A DNA stretch of 45,223 nucleotides from positions 1-45,223 of the forward strand of contig CAJUFH010000019.1 in NCBI GenBank assembly GCA_910585755.1, given 5' to 3'. Positions within the stretch are counted from its first letter, which is position 1. Each line of letters starts with the position of its first letter. Positions 7,370 to 14,745 of this stretch are shown in pieces. The notes beneath the pieces were generated by a model. It saw only the letters and a program-made list of their open reading frames with translations. It made no database searches and was not told where the DNA came from. The position numbers and the translations under genes were made by a program. Source of the stretch: an uncultured Muribaculaceae bacterium (GTDB taxonomy: Bacteria > Bacteroidota > Bacteroidia > Bacteroidales > Muribaculaceae).

Positions 7370-7831
7370 ATGACAAAAGACCTCATAGCCAAACTTCGCG
7401 CGCAGGGACTTACCGTCTCCACCGCCGAGAGCTGCACGGGAGGCGTGATCGCGTCCTCGATAACCGCTGTTGCCGGAGCATCCGACGTGTTTCTCGGAGG
7501 AGTCGTATCGTATTCCAACGAGGCGAAAGAGAATATCCTCGGCGTTTCCCACGAGACCTTGCTGATTCACGGGGCTGTCTCACGACAGACCGTAAGGCAG
7601 ATGGTTGAAGGAGCGTGCCGCGTGCTCCATACCGATTGCGCCGTAGCCACGTCTGGAATAGCGGGCCCCGGAGGTGGAACACCACAGAAACCGGTCGGGA
7701 CGGTATGGATGGCCTGGAAGACCCCGGCTGGAATCACTACCGAGCTTCACCACTTTGAGGGCTCGCGCGCGGAGGTAATCGCAGCCGCCACGGCGAAAGC
7801 GTTGAGCCGCCTGTCTGAACTTATCTCCTAA
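7370..7831 (+). CDS. pncC: Nicotinamide-nucleotide amidohydrolase PncC (CinA C-terminal domain)
   Basis: 153 residues, equal to the stand-alone CinA C-terminal domain. It deamidates nicotinamide mononucleotide to nicotinate mononucleotide, recycling pyridine nucleotides. Key blocks are TAESCTGGVIASSITAVAGAS, GGVVSYSNEAKENILGV and SGIAGPGGGTPQKPVGTVW, where family nucleophilic Ser and Lys residues lie. It overlaps functionally with nadC, the convergent neighbour, since both feed the nicotinate-mononucleotide pool. The N-terminal molybdopterin-like domain of full CinA is absent. Confidence 0.93.
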   Translation: MTKDLIAKLRAQGLTVSTAESCTGGVIASSITAVAGASDVFLGGVVSYSNEAKENILGVSHETLLIHGAVSRQTVRQMVEGACRVLHTDCAVATSGIAGPGGGTPQKPVGTVWMAWKTPAGITTELHHFEGSRAEVIAAATAKALSRLSELIS

Positions 7832-7850
7832 ATCCGAAAACAACAAATAA

Positions 7851-7882
7851 CGAAAGGCCGGACGTTAACGCCCGGCCTTTCG
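7851..7882. terminator. Bidirectional terminator between pncC and nadC
   Basis: CGAAAGGCCGG (7851-7861) and CCGGCCTTTCG (7872-7882) form a perfect 11-base stem with a 10-base loop. It lies between two convergent genes, so it can end both; on the plus strand CGTCGTTTCT follows. Confidence 0.8.
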
Positions 7883-7900
7883 TCGTTTCTATATTATTTA

Positions 7901-8752
7901 TCAGGGTTTTACAGCCTTGAAGCTCATATCGAGACCTTTGACCGAGTGGGTCAGAGCTCCGACGGAGATGAAGTCAACACCGGCTTCTCCGTAGGGACGG
8001 ATTGTGTCGAGGGTAATGCCGCCGGAAGATTCGATTTCGGTGCGTCCGTTGATTAGTTTTACCGCCTCGGCGGTACGCTCAGGAGTGAAGTTGTCGAGCA
8101 TTATGCGGTCGACATTCTCCGCGAGTGCCTGGTTAATCTCGTCGGTATCGCGGACTTCTACCTCGATTTTAAGGTCTTTGCCGTTTTCAGCGCACCACTT
8201 GCGGGCGGCCTCGACAGCCTGATGGATGCCTCCGGCAAAATCCACGTGGTTGTCCTTGATCAGGACCATATCGTAAAGTCCCATGCGGTGGTTTCCGCCT
8301 CCTCCGATTTTCACGGCTTCCTTTTCGAGGACACGCATGCCGGGTGTGGTTTTACGGGTGTCGATAACTTTGGCCTTGGTTCCGGCAAGACGCTCCTGGT
8401 AACGTGCGGTAACCGTGGCGATTCCGCTCATACGCTGCATTATGTTGAGCATCACGCGCTCTGTCTGGAGAAGGGAGCGCACCGGGCCTTCAACAACAAA
8501 GGCGATATCGCCGGGCTTGACATGGCTACCGTCAGGAATCATGACGGTCATTGTCAGCGACGGGTCGAATTTCTGAAACACCGTACGGGCAATCTCGACA
8601 CCGGCGAGAATCCCTTCCTCCTTGACTATAAGCCGCTGGGCACCCATCTCATCGGCGGGGATTGTCGAAAGCGTTGTAGCGTCGCCGTCGCCTACATCCT
8701 CGGCGAACGCGAGCGTCAGCAGGTCGTCTATAAGTTCTTCGCGAGACTTCAT
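7901..8752 (-). CDS. nadC: Nicotinate-nucleotide pyrophosphorylase (quinolinate phosphoribosyltransferase)
   Basis: 283 residues, standard for NadC. It condenses quinolinate with phosphoribosyl pyrophosphate to nicotinate mononucleotide, releasing CO2, in de novo NAD synthesis. Visible motifs are FAEDVGDGDATT at the N-terminus, NIMQRMSGIATVT, KVIDTRKTTPGMR, GGGGNHRMGLYDMVLIKDNH and the barrel-end blocks VEVRDTDE, LDNFTP and ESSGGI. NadA and NadB are not in the window. The gene faces pncC and is divergent from rlmH, with a promoter on each strand in the 65-base gap. Confidence 0.97.
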   Translation of the reverse strand: MKSREELIDDLLTLAFAEDVGDGDATTLSTIPADEMGAQRLIVKEEGILAGVEIARTVFQKFDPSLTMTVMIPDGSHVKPGDIAFVVEGPVRSLLQTERVMLNIMQRMSGIATVTARYQERLAGTKAKVIDTRKTTPGMRVLEKEAVKIGGGGNHRMGLYDMVLIKDNHVDFAGGIHQAVEAARKWCAENGKDLKIEVEVRDTDEINQALAENVDRIMLDNFTPERTAEAVKLINGRTEIESSGGITLDTIRPYGEAGVDFISVGALTHSVKGLDMSFKAVKP

Positions 8753-8767
8753 ATCCGTTAATTTTAT

Positions 8768-8785
8768 TAATTTTGCACAAAGTTA
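8768..8785. promoter_or_regulatory. Overlapping divergent promoters for nadC and rlmH
   Basis: The plus-strand element TAATTTTG (8768-8775) faces rlmH. The minus-strand element TAACTTTG (plus-strand CAAAGTTA, 8778-8785) faces nadC. Both fit TAnnTTTG. The predicted start sites (about 8780 and 8773) cross over, so the two transcripts would overlap by several bases and the polymerases could exclude each other. Confidence 0.55.
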
Positions 8786-8817
8786 CACAAACCCGACCGA
8801 AAACCCAACACGGCGAC

Positions 8818-9291
8818 ATGAAAATAACCCTCCTTGTAATAGGCAAGACCACCACGGCAAGCATAGCGGCAGGAATAGCCGACTACGCGGCCCGCGTAAA
8901 CCGCTATATACCGTTCGAGATAGTGACGCTTCCCGACGCGCGCGCTTCAAAATCAATGACCGAGGCAAAGCAGAAGGAGGCCGAGGGGAAACTTATCCTC
9001 GGCTCGCTCAAGCCGGGCGACAGGCTCGCGCTCCTCGACGAGCGCGGGGTTGAAATGACATCCCGCCAGTTCTCCGAGATGCTTGAACGAAGGGCACAGA
9101 CGGTAGGGAAGCGGCTCGTGTTCGCCGTCGGGGGACCATACGGATTTTCCGAGGAGGTTTACGCCAGGGCTGACGAAAAGCTGTCACTTTCAAAAATGAC
9201 GTTCCCCCACGAACTTGTCCGCCTCTTTTTCGCAGAGCAGCTTTACCGGGCGCAGACTATCTCGCGCGGAGAGCCGTACCATCACGACTGA
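8818..9291 (+). CDS. rlmH: 23S rRNA pseudouridine-1915 N3-methyltransferase RlmH
   Basis: 157 residues when started at the ATG at 8818 (MKITLLVIGKTT), close to the 155 of E. coli RlmH. An upstream in-frame ATG at 8773 lies inside the promoter and would add a non-conserved tail, so it is rejected. RlmH is a SPOUT-fold methyltransferase acting on assembled ribosomes at helix 69. Diagnostic blocks are LLDERGVEMTSRQFSE, VFAVGGPYGFSEEVYARAD (S-adenosylmethionine knot) and the C-terminal FPHELVRLFFAEQLYRA followed by GEPYHH. The gene ends 3 bases before the second repeat copy. Confidence 0.96.
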   Translation: MKITLLVIGKTTTASIAAGIADYAARVNRYIPFEIVTLPDARASKSMTEAKQKEAEGKLILGSLKPGDRLALLDERGVEMTSRQFSEMLERRAQTVGKRLVFAVGGPYGFSEEVYARADEKLSLSKMTFPHELVRLFFAEQLYRAQTISRGEPYHHD

Positions 9292-9293
9292 GT

Positions 9294-9500
9294 GAGGGTG
9301 TATCATAATGGCTCATCTGGGTCGTCGCTTGCAGGATTCGGCCTCGGTCACAATCTTCAGATTGCTCCCATCGGCCTTACCTCCAAGCTCCTACCATCTG
9401 AACCATTCTTTGCGGAGCAAAGCGCTTCGCGATGACTGATAGCACCCTCCCATCCGGATACAGGTAGAGAGCATATCGGAATTTAGACACACTCTTTGAG
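9294..9500. repeat. Dispersed repeat, copy 2
   Basis: This matches the element at 2747-2952 over about 200 bases, with scattered substitutions and a 1-base length change. Terminal inverted repeats are GAGGGTGTATCA (9294-9305) and TGATAGCACCCTC (9437-9449). The AATCT-TC-AGATT hairpin (9352-9363) keeps its stem while its loop differs from copy 1. CTTTGC-GGA-GCAAAG (9408-9422) is unchanged. Two direct CATCTG words (9314-9319 and 9395-9400) flank the middle. It starts right after the rlmH stop. The remainder of the 322-base gap, 9501-9613, holds nothing I can identify. Confidence 0.8.
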
Positions 9501-9613
9501 AGTTCGTTCCCGAAAACGGCACAACGGGGGATGGTTTTGCGCGAATTTCCCAAGGGAGGCGAACAAGAGCGGCATCATCATTGTTCCGAGTTTAGGATAA
9601 TGAATGAAAGCTT

Positions 9614-9832
9614 ATGATTTGGATTGCCCTCGGAATAATGATCGCAGCCTGGACCTGCCTTATCGCGGCGCGGGTTATCAAACTTCACACGAGTCTGATC
9701 AGACACAAACGCCATCACCTGCGGATTCAACGCCGGAAAATATGCAACGGCCTTCGTTACACGGGGCTGTCGCTCTGCCTGGCGAGCCTGGTACTTTTCC
9801 TGATTTTTGAGTTTTCAAGCAATCAAATATAA
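9614..9832 (+). CDS. Small two-helix membrane protein
   Basis: 72 residues with hydrophobic helices at about 2-20 and 48-66, joined by a strongly basic loop (IRHKRHHLRIQRRK). The positive loop predicts that it faces the cytoplasm. I recognise no family. The ATG at 9614 is the only start that keeps the first helix. It lies 52 bases upstream of bcp in the same direction and may be co-transcribed. The frame overlaps another open frame of similar length, so the evidence is the sensible two-helix layout rather than homology. Confidence 0.45.
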   Translation: MIWIALGIMIAAWTCLIAARVIKLHTSLIRHKRHHLRIQRRKICNGLRYTGLSLCLASLVLFLIFEFSSNQI

Positions 9833-9884
9833 GCGGCTGCACACTTAACGTGCTACCGTATAACAACTAAAAACGACTTACGCG

Positions 9885-10346
9885 ATGCAAATTGGTGAGA
9901 TTATTCCCGACACGCTTGGTGTCGATGGAGAAGGACGCCTGGTTACAGCAAACGGCGACTATCCCCACACTCCGTTAATCATTTATTTCTATCCTAAGGA
10001 TAACACTCCAGGATGCACGGCAGAAGCATGCTCTATCCGCGACGGCTTCGCCGAGCTCCGTGCCAAAGGTTACACGGTTATAGGCATCAGCCGAGACACG
10101 CCGGAAAGCCACAAGCGTTTCGCAGCGAAACACGAGCTTCCCTTCACGCTCCTTACCGACATAACCGGGGAGGTCTGCGAGGCGTTCGGAGTCTGGAAAT
10201 TGAAAAAAATGGCCGGCCGCGAATATATGGGCATCGTGCGGACCACGTTTATAACAGACGCAGACCACGTTGTAACCCACATAATCAACAAGGTCAACAC
10301 AAAAGATGCCGCCAACCAGATTCTGAAAGTGGTTGACGGCAAATGA
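9885..10346 (+). CDS. bcp: Thioredoxin-dependent thiol peroxidase (Bcp-type peroxiredoxin)
   Basis: 153 residues, the usual length for Bcp/PrxQ. It reduces hydrogen peroxide and organic hydroperoxides, with electrons from thioredoxin. The peroxidatic Cys is C44 in YPKDNTPGCTAEAC and the resolving Cys is C49, the classic C-x4-C atypical 2-Cys pattern. The block TPESHKRFAAKHELPFTLLTD and the later GREYMGIVRTTFI are also typical. An A-rich leader (AACAACTAAAAAC at 9862-9874) precedes the ATG. A weak hairpin (10361-10389) after the stop reaches into the end of the convergent HAD gene. Confidence 0.95.
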   Translation: MQIGEIIPDTLGVDGEGRLVTANGDYPHTPLIIYFYPKDNTPGCTAEACSIRDGFAELRAKGYTVIGISRDTPESHKRFAAKHELPFTLLTDITGEVCEAFGVWKLKKMAGREYMGIVRTTFITDADHVVTHIINKVNTKDAANQILKVVDGK

Positions 10347-10366
10347 GTTCTAAACTTCAGAAGAGC

Positions 10367-11083
10367 TTATTTTAGCAAAGGAAGCTCTTTGAGAGATGAT
10401 ATTATCGAAGGATGGACAACGGCGTCTTCGTCGGCGGTCCATCCTTTTCCTTTCAGCCACGCGACTTCGCAACCGAGCGAGAGGGCAGGGAGAATATCTT
10501 TTTTATATGAATCGCCGACGACAAGCACTTCCTCCGGTTTCAGACCGAGTGCGTCAACGCCCAATTGGAATATAGCCGGGTCTGGCTTGCGCACGCCGAC
10601 AACGGCGCTCTCAATGATTGTCGGGAAATATTTCTTTAGTCCGAAATCAGAGAGGACCGCCTCGATATTCCCGTAGAAGTTGCTTACGAGCACCATAGGG
10701 TACTTGCGCGAGAGCGTTTCCAGGACTTCGGCTGCCTCGGCTGTGCATCGGCGCGCCTGTCCGTAACAGTAGTCGGCTACGACTGGGGCTTTCTCCGCGG
10801 CAACGGCTTCAGAAATCAAGCCCTCAGAAACGAGCGGACGCATCTCGATTTCCACCTTTTTGAGCAACAGCGTATGGAAATTATCCTCCGGGAGGATTAC
10901 AAGATTGGTCGCGAGATAACGCTCGGCGTAGACGTACGTGTCGCGGAACTGCTCTTTGTTTATCTTGGAATCGAGACCGGCATGGCGGTATCCGTCCCAC
11001 AGAATCTCGCTCCAATGAGTACCGCGGCTGTCAATCGTGCCGCCGTAGTCGAATATAATTCCTTTAATATTTCCCATCTTCAA
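10367..11083 (-). CDS. HAD-superfamily hydrolase, possible lipid-phosphate or sugar-phosphate phosphatase
   Basis: 238 residues with the Rossmann-like HAD fold. Motif I is FDYGGTID (D12 nucleophile), motif II VLVSNFYG, motif III a Lys in VGVRKPDPAIFQLG, and motif IV VVGDSYKKDILPA. The second Asp of the usual DxD in motif I is replaced by Gly (D-Y-G-G-T), as in some other HAD phosphatase branches, so activity needs testing. The start overlaps the end of the phosphatidyltransferase gene by 20 bases; ATG at 11077 would overlap by 14. This tight coupling suggests that it dephosphorylates a product of that pathway, for example a phosphorylated head group. The specific substrate is unknown. Confidence 0.8.
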   Translation of the reverse strand: MKMGNIKGIIFDYGGTIDSRGTHWSEILWDGYRHAGLDSKINKEQFRDTYVYAERYLATNLVILPEDNFHTLLLKKVEIEMRPLVSEGLISEAVAAEKAPVVADYCYGQARRCTAEAAEVLETLSRKYPMVLVSNFYGNIEAVLSDFGLKKYFPTIIESAVVGVRKPDPAIFQLGVDALGLKPEEVLVVGDSYKKDILPALSLGCEVAWLKGKGWTADEDAVVHPSIISSLKELPLLK

Positions 11084-12014
11084 GTTCCCGTGTAAACTGA
11101 CGGCAGATTTTCTCGTGCCGGGTAATCATGTAAACCATAAGGATGCTGAGCACCACAAGCTCGAATGCGAAATACAGCCAGGGCATCATCAGGAACAGAG
11201 AGACGAAGAGCGCGATCGTACGCCAGTTGAACGACAGGATGTTGGTGTACTTCATCAGGGGGAGACTCTTGCGGCGGAAAGCGTCGCGGAACGACTGGGG
11301 TATCCGGCCGTCGGGAAATCTCCTCGCTAACTCGCGGCGTAACGCCTGCATAGCGCGGGTATTTGATTCCTGGTTGACGGTATAGTTCGTATAAAACGTG
11401 AGGGTCAGCTTCTTCCAGAAATTCTCTTTCCAGCTAAGCTCGGCAAGTTTCTTTTTCAGTTCGCTGGCGGTGTCAAGCTCGCTCCCTTCTTCTCCTTTGA
11501 GGAAATAGAGGTGGAACTGGCGATAGTAGTCGGCTGACGCGGCCTGTTTGGCGTGGCAGATGCCGGTGACAACCGCTATAACCCATATCAGCCAGGGATG
11601 AGCGGAGAAAAACTCAGAGGTCACATTTTCGCGGAGGCATATGGCGACATATATTGTCGCGAACCAGAAGTCGCCTGACAGTCCGTCGAGAATGCGGCCG
11701 ATACGGGAATACTGTCCGGTCATCCTCGCCAACTGGCCGTCGGCCGAGTCAAACGAATTGGCCCACATCAGCAGCACCATTCCGCATATATTGAGCCACA
11801 GGTTGTTATAATAGAACAGGACACCGGCTGCGATTCCGATGAAAATCGACGCGATTGTTATGGCGTTAGGGGTGATACCAAGTTTTTTAGCCAGACAGGC
11901 CCACATATAACCTATCGGGCGGTAGAACGCGAGGTCGATATGCTCCTCGGTATCCATCGATTTCAGACTCTCGCGATATCCTTTCTTCGCACTCTGCGAG
12001 GCGGTTTGTGTCAT
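11064..12014 (-). CDS. CDP-alcohol phosphatidyltransferase family protein
   Basis: 316 residues with about six membrane segments. Enzymes of this family transfer a phosphatidyl (or other phospho-alcohol) group from a CDP-linked donor to an alcohol. The signature D89-x-x-D92-G-x-x-A96-R97-x8-G106-x3-D110 is present. The final catalytic Asp, normally four residues after D110, is Gly114 here, with Asp115 next to it. It is longer than typical PgsA or PssA (about 180-260 residues), having an N-terminal arm and a long cytoplasmic stretch (residues about 165-250). It sits 6 bases after an ATP-grasp gene and overlaps a HAD gene. PI-, PS- or novel head-group synthase activity is possible. Confidence 0.85.
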   Translation of the reverse strand: MTQTASQSAKKGYRESLKSMDTEEHIDLAFYRPIGYMWACLAKKLGITPNAITIASIFIGIAAGVLFYYNNLWLNICGMVLLMWANSFDSADGQLARMTGQYSRIGRILDGLSGDFWFATIYVAICLRENVTSEFFSAHPWLIWVIAVVTGICHAKQAASADYYRQFHLYFLKGEEGSELDTASELKKKLAELSWKENFWKKLTLTFYTNYTVNQESNTRAMQALRRELARRFPDGRIPQSFRDAFRRKSLPLMKYTNILSFNWRTIALFVSLFLMMPWLYFAFELVVLSILMVYMITRHEKICRQFTRELEDGKY

Positions 12015-12020
12015 AACGTC

Positions 12021-12884
12021 TTACTTTCTGTTTTTAATCGCGTTAAAAATACACTTGGCGATATGCGGAGCGGCTTCCTTGCGACAGGGTGCGAAACTGG
12101 GCCAGTCGTTGAAGTCGATGATTCTCATCGAACCGTCGGGGTCTATGATGCAGTCACCGCCATAGATTTTCACATCGAGGGCTTCGGAGGCCTCGTCGCA
12201 GATTCTCCGCAGCTCGGCCTCGTCGAACTTGATTCCGCGGGACTTGCCGTTGATTGCTTCCAGGCCGTATTTCGAGTGTCCGGCATCGTAGGGGTAGAAC
12301 CAAAAGAAATAGTCGGTTCCCTGGACGCCGTAGAATTTCACGAGGTCCCCTTCGAGGTGGATGTTGATGACCGCGCGTTTGATGCCGCGGAGGAAATATT
12401 CCTGCAACACCTCCTGGGCCTCTTCGGGATGACGGACGTAGCTGACATCCTCCTTGTGCATCGCATGGAAATCGCCGCGTTTGATCCAGCAGCGGTCAAA
12501 GCCGCCGTCGATCAGGTCCTGGAGGACATTCTCGTCAGTGCCGACAATGAGGCTCTTGGGGTAGGGGATTCCGGTGCCGAGCAGGATCCGGGTCATACGC
12601 TCGCGGGTGCAGTTTTCAATCCCGTAGCCTGAATTGATTACAAGAGCGCCGCGGTCCTCAAGCTCCTGCAGCTTGTGGATTGACTTCATTTCGCGGCACA
12701 TATTGACGATTATGTTCTCCTTGACTCCCTCGTTAAGGAATTTTTCCTCGGAATAGATATTCACCTGGCAGCCACGCTTGCGCAGCTCATCGGCTGTCGC
12801 GTTGAATATCGCGGCGTCGTTGCCTATATGGTTTGGCGAATAAGCCCCGGCTCTCATTATGCCGGCTATATTTATTTCAGCCAT
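12021..12884 (-). CDS. ATP-grasp family ligase or kinase
   Basis: 287 residues. The C-terminal half has ATP-grasp features: RCWIKRGDFHAMHKEDV, the ATP-binding strand block FLRGIKRAVINIHLEGDLVKFYG, and the metal-binding DCIIDPDGSMRIIDFNDWPSF near residues 245-270. The N-terminus (IAGIMRAGAYSPNHIGNDAAIF) resembles the pre-ATP-grasp domain. Such enzymes ligate carboxylates to amines or thiols; some, such as inositol-phosphate kinases, phosphorylate alcohols. Lying between a nucleotidyltransferase and a CDP-alcohol phosphatidyltransferase, it probably builds or modifies a lipid head group. The exact substrate cannot be read from sequence. The next gene starts 6 bases after its end. Confidence 0.78.
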   Translation of the reverse strand: MAEINIAGIMRAGAYSPNHIGNDAAIFNATADELRKRGCQVNIYSEEKFLNEGVKENIIVNMCREMKSIHKLQELEDRGALVINSGYGIENCTRERMTRILLGTGIPYPKSLIVGTDENVLQDLIDGGFDRCWIKRGDFHAMHKEDVSYVRHPEEAQEVLQEYFLRGIKRAVINIHLEGDLVKFYGVQGTDYFFWFYPYDAGHSKYGLEAINGKSRGIKFDEAELRRICDEASEALDVKIYGGDCIIDPDGSMRIIDFNDWPSFAPCRKEAAPHIAKCIFNAIKNRK

Positions 12885-12914
12885 AAATACTTGTCAGTTA
12901 CTTTGATTGGTTCG

Positions 12915-13622
12915 TTATTTACCTGTATTGATAAATGCCTCGGCTGTAGCCACGTCGGCCGCATGGTCGACATCGACAATCTTGCTGAACGGGAACGCGG
13001 TCAGCTTCAGCCCCCCTTCGACGAGGGCGCGCTGGTAGTTGCGCATCCGGCTGACACCCTCGTTCATACATTTTTCCAGGATGCCGAGAGCGGGAGTGGT
13101 AAGTCCGTAAATGCCTCCCGAAATATACTTTATTCCGGGTTGGAAAGAATCGTAGAAGCCCGTTATCAGCATATTGTCATCGGTAGCGACGTATAGCGGT
13201 TTCTCGTCATCGACGAAATCGGTAACGCCCATATATCCGTCGGCTTTGCTGTCCGCGGCAAAGGCATTGACATATTTTCGGAAATCTTCTTCAAGGAATA
13301 TGGTGTCGACAGTCGTCAGCACGAATTTTCCTCCTTGGGGGAACTTCCGGCTGACTTCATAGAAGGAGTGCATCGACGATGGGGTGGATTTGACTACCAG
13401 ACGGAACGGGACCGGAAGGGAAAGTGATTCGAGATACTCCCTGACCTCGGTCATCTGCTCGTTTACGATGACAGACAGGCTTTCGGCATCACACGACAGC
13501 ATCAGGTCGATCAGCCGTTTGATCATCGGCGTTCCATTAAGACGCACAAGAGGTTTCGGCAGAGCCACCCCCTCCTGGGCGAGACGCGAGCCTTCGCCCG
13601 CTGCGATTATGGCGTAGTGCAT
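12915..13622 (-). CDS. Nucleotidyltransferase (sugar- or alcohol-phosphate NTP transferase)
   Basis: 235 residues, a single NTP_transferase domain. The nucleotide loop is AIIAAGEGSRLAQEG followed by PKPLVRLNGTPMI, with the conserved Lys in PKPL. TVDTIF at about residues 103-108 is the likely metal site and YISGGIYGLTTPAL belongs to the product-side pocket. Enzymes of this group make CDP-, UDP- or dTDP-activated alcohols and sugars. Being first of a four-gene minus-strand series that continues with ATP-grasp, CDP-alcohol phosphatidyltransferase and HAD genes, it may supply a CDP-activated alcohol or head group. The nucleotide used is not determinable here. Confidence 0.82.
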   Translation of the reverse strand: MHYAIIAAGEGSRLAQEGVALPKPLVRLNGTPMIKRLIDLMLSCDAESLSVIVNEQMTEVREYLESLSLPVPFRLVVKSTPSSMHSFYEVSRKFPQGGKFVLTTVDTIFLEEDFRKYVNAFAADSKADGYMGVTDFVDDEKPLYVATDDNMLITGFYDSFQPGIKYISGGIYGLTTPALGILEKCMNEGVSRMRNYQRALVEGGLKLTAFPFSKIVDVDHAADVATAEAFINTGK

Positions 13623-13665
13623 AGCTTTTCCTTTGCGTTTGAACCGCTAAATTACAAAAAATACC

Positions 13666-14733
13666 TTACTCCCGCAAATAGGAGGCACGCCTGACCCCCT
13701 TGTTGCGCTTCTGTAGGACCTGTTCGGCGTTCCGCTCGAAGGCGGCTGCCTTATCGCTCCATGAGGGCGGGACATCATCAAGCCGGTAAAGACGGAAGTT
13801 TCTGTTCGCACTGGAAGGGGGCACCGTGAAGACATAGCTGTATTCAGGATTGGTAACTATAGCGTTCCCGACAGAGTCGCGGCTCAATGTAACGGTAGCG
13901 CACATCCCTCCGCGTGTATCGGTCGTCTTCATATTTGAAATGAAATTGCCGAGAGAATAGACCAGCAGGGACTGGCGACCGGTGCGGGGATTCACCCGGG
14001 TTTCAAGCGGCTGGACTACATGGGGATGCCCTCCGATAATAAGGTCAACGCCGAGTTCTGTCAGCAAATCGGCCCAACGGCGCTCGGAAGCGACCGGAAT
14101 CAGCGTGTACTCCTCCCCCCAATGCATGCATGCGGCAATGATTTCCGCACCGGCGTTGCGTGTCGTGGCCACGTCTGCCCGGATCTGCTGCTCGTCGATA
14201 TAATCCACAACGGCATCAGACGTGACAGAAATTCCGTTAGTGCCGTAGGTATAGTTAAGGAACCCGACCTTGAACCCTTTGATGTCCTTAATCATCGGTA
14301 TGGCCTTTTTCCTGGCCGCGGAATCAGGGTATGTGCCGAGGTGGGGGAGTCCGAGCGAGTCCAGCAGAGCGACCGTACGCTTCAACCCCCTGTCGCGGCG
14401 ATCGAGCGTATGGTTGTTTGCGGTCAGGAAAAGGTCAAATCCGGTGTCGCGCAAAGCGTCGACATAGCTGTCAGGCGCGTTAAAGCATGGATAACCGGAA
14501 TAATAACCTCCGGCGACAGGAGTCTCAAGATTGACAACCGCGAAATCCGCACTGCTGATATACGGACGGACTTCCGAGAAACATTCGGTATAATCGTAAG
14601 TGCCGTCCGCAGTTTTGGCGGCATCAATCTGAGCCTGATGCATCATAGCGTCGCCCGCGAAGAGCAACGTGGCTTCCTGTCCTGACGCAAGCAGAAGTGT
14701 CAGCTTGACAAGCGCTCCGATCAGACTCTCCAT
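13666..14733 (-). CDS. CapA-family metallophosphoesterase-like protein
   Basis: 355 residues. Motifs of the CapA (PGA_cap) family run in order: LLFAGDAMMHQ, FAVVNLETPVAG, LTANNHTLDRRDRGL, CMHWGEEYTLIP and IIGGHPHVVQPLETR. These supply the Asp, Asn and His residues of a calcineurin-like metal centre. In Bacillus CapA takes part in poly-gamma-glutamate capsule synthesis, but most homologues are uncharacterised. The N-terminus has a short hydrophobic stretch (residues 4-16) that could be a weak signal. It follows folD by 12 bases on the same strand. No capBC-type genes are nearby, so a capsule role is not supported. Confidence 0.85.
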   Translation of the reverse strand: MESLIGALVKLTLLLASGQEATLLFAGDAMMHQAQIDAAKTADGTYDYTECFSEVRPYISSADFAVVNLETPVAGGYYSGYPCFNAPDSYVDALRDTGFDLFLTANNHTLDRRDRGLKRTVALLDSLGLPHLGTYPDSAARKKAIPMIKDIKGFKVGFLNYTYGTNGISVTSDAVVDYIDEQQIRADVATTRNAGAEIIAACMHWGEEYTLIPVASERRWADLLTELGVDLIIGGHPHVVQPLETRVNPRTGRQSLLVYSLGNFISNMKTTDTRGGMCATVTLSRDSVGNAIVTNPEYSYVFTVPPSSANRNFRLYRLDDVPPSWSDKAAAFERNAEQVLQKRNKGVRRASYLRE

Positions 14734-14745
14734 GCCGGATTGTTT

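Noticed and set aside
8773..8817. N-terminal extension of RlmH from an upstream ATG
   Set aside because: The ATG lies in the promoter -7 box and the added residues are not RlmH-like; MKITLLVIGK at 8818 is the family start.
11940..12632. 230-codon plus-strand open frame over the ATP-grasp gene
   Set aside because: Antisense to an ATP-grasp gene with intact motifs and tight operon spacing.
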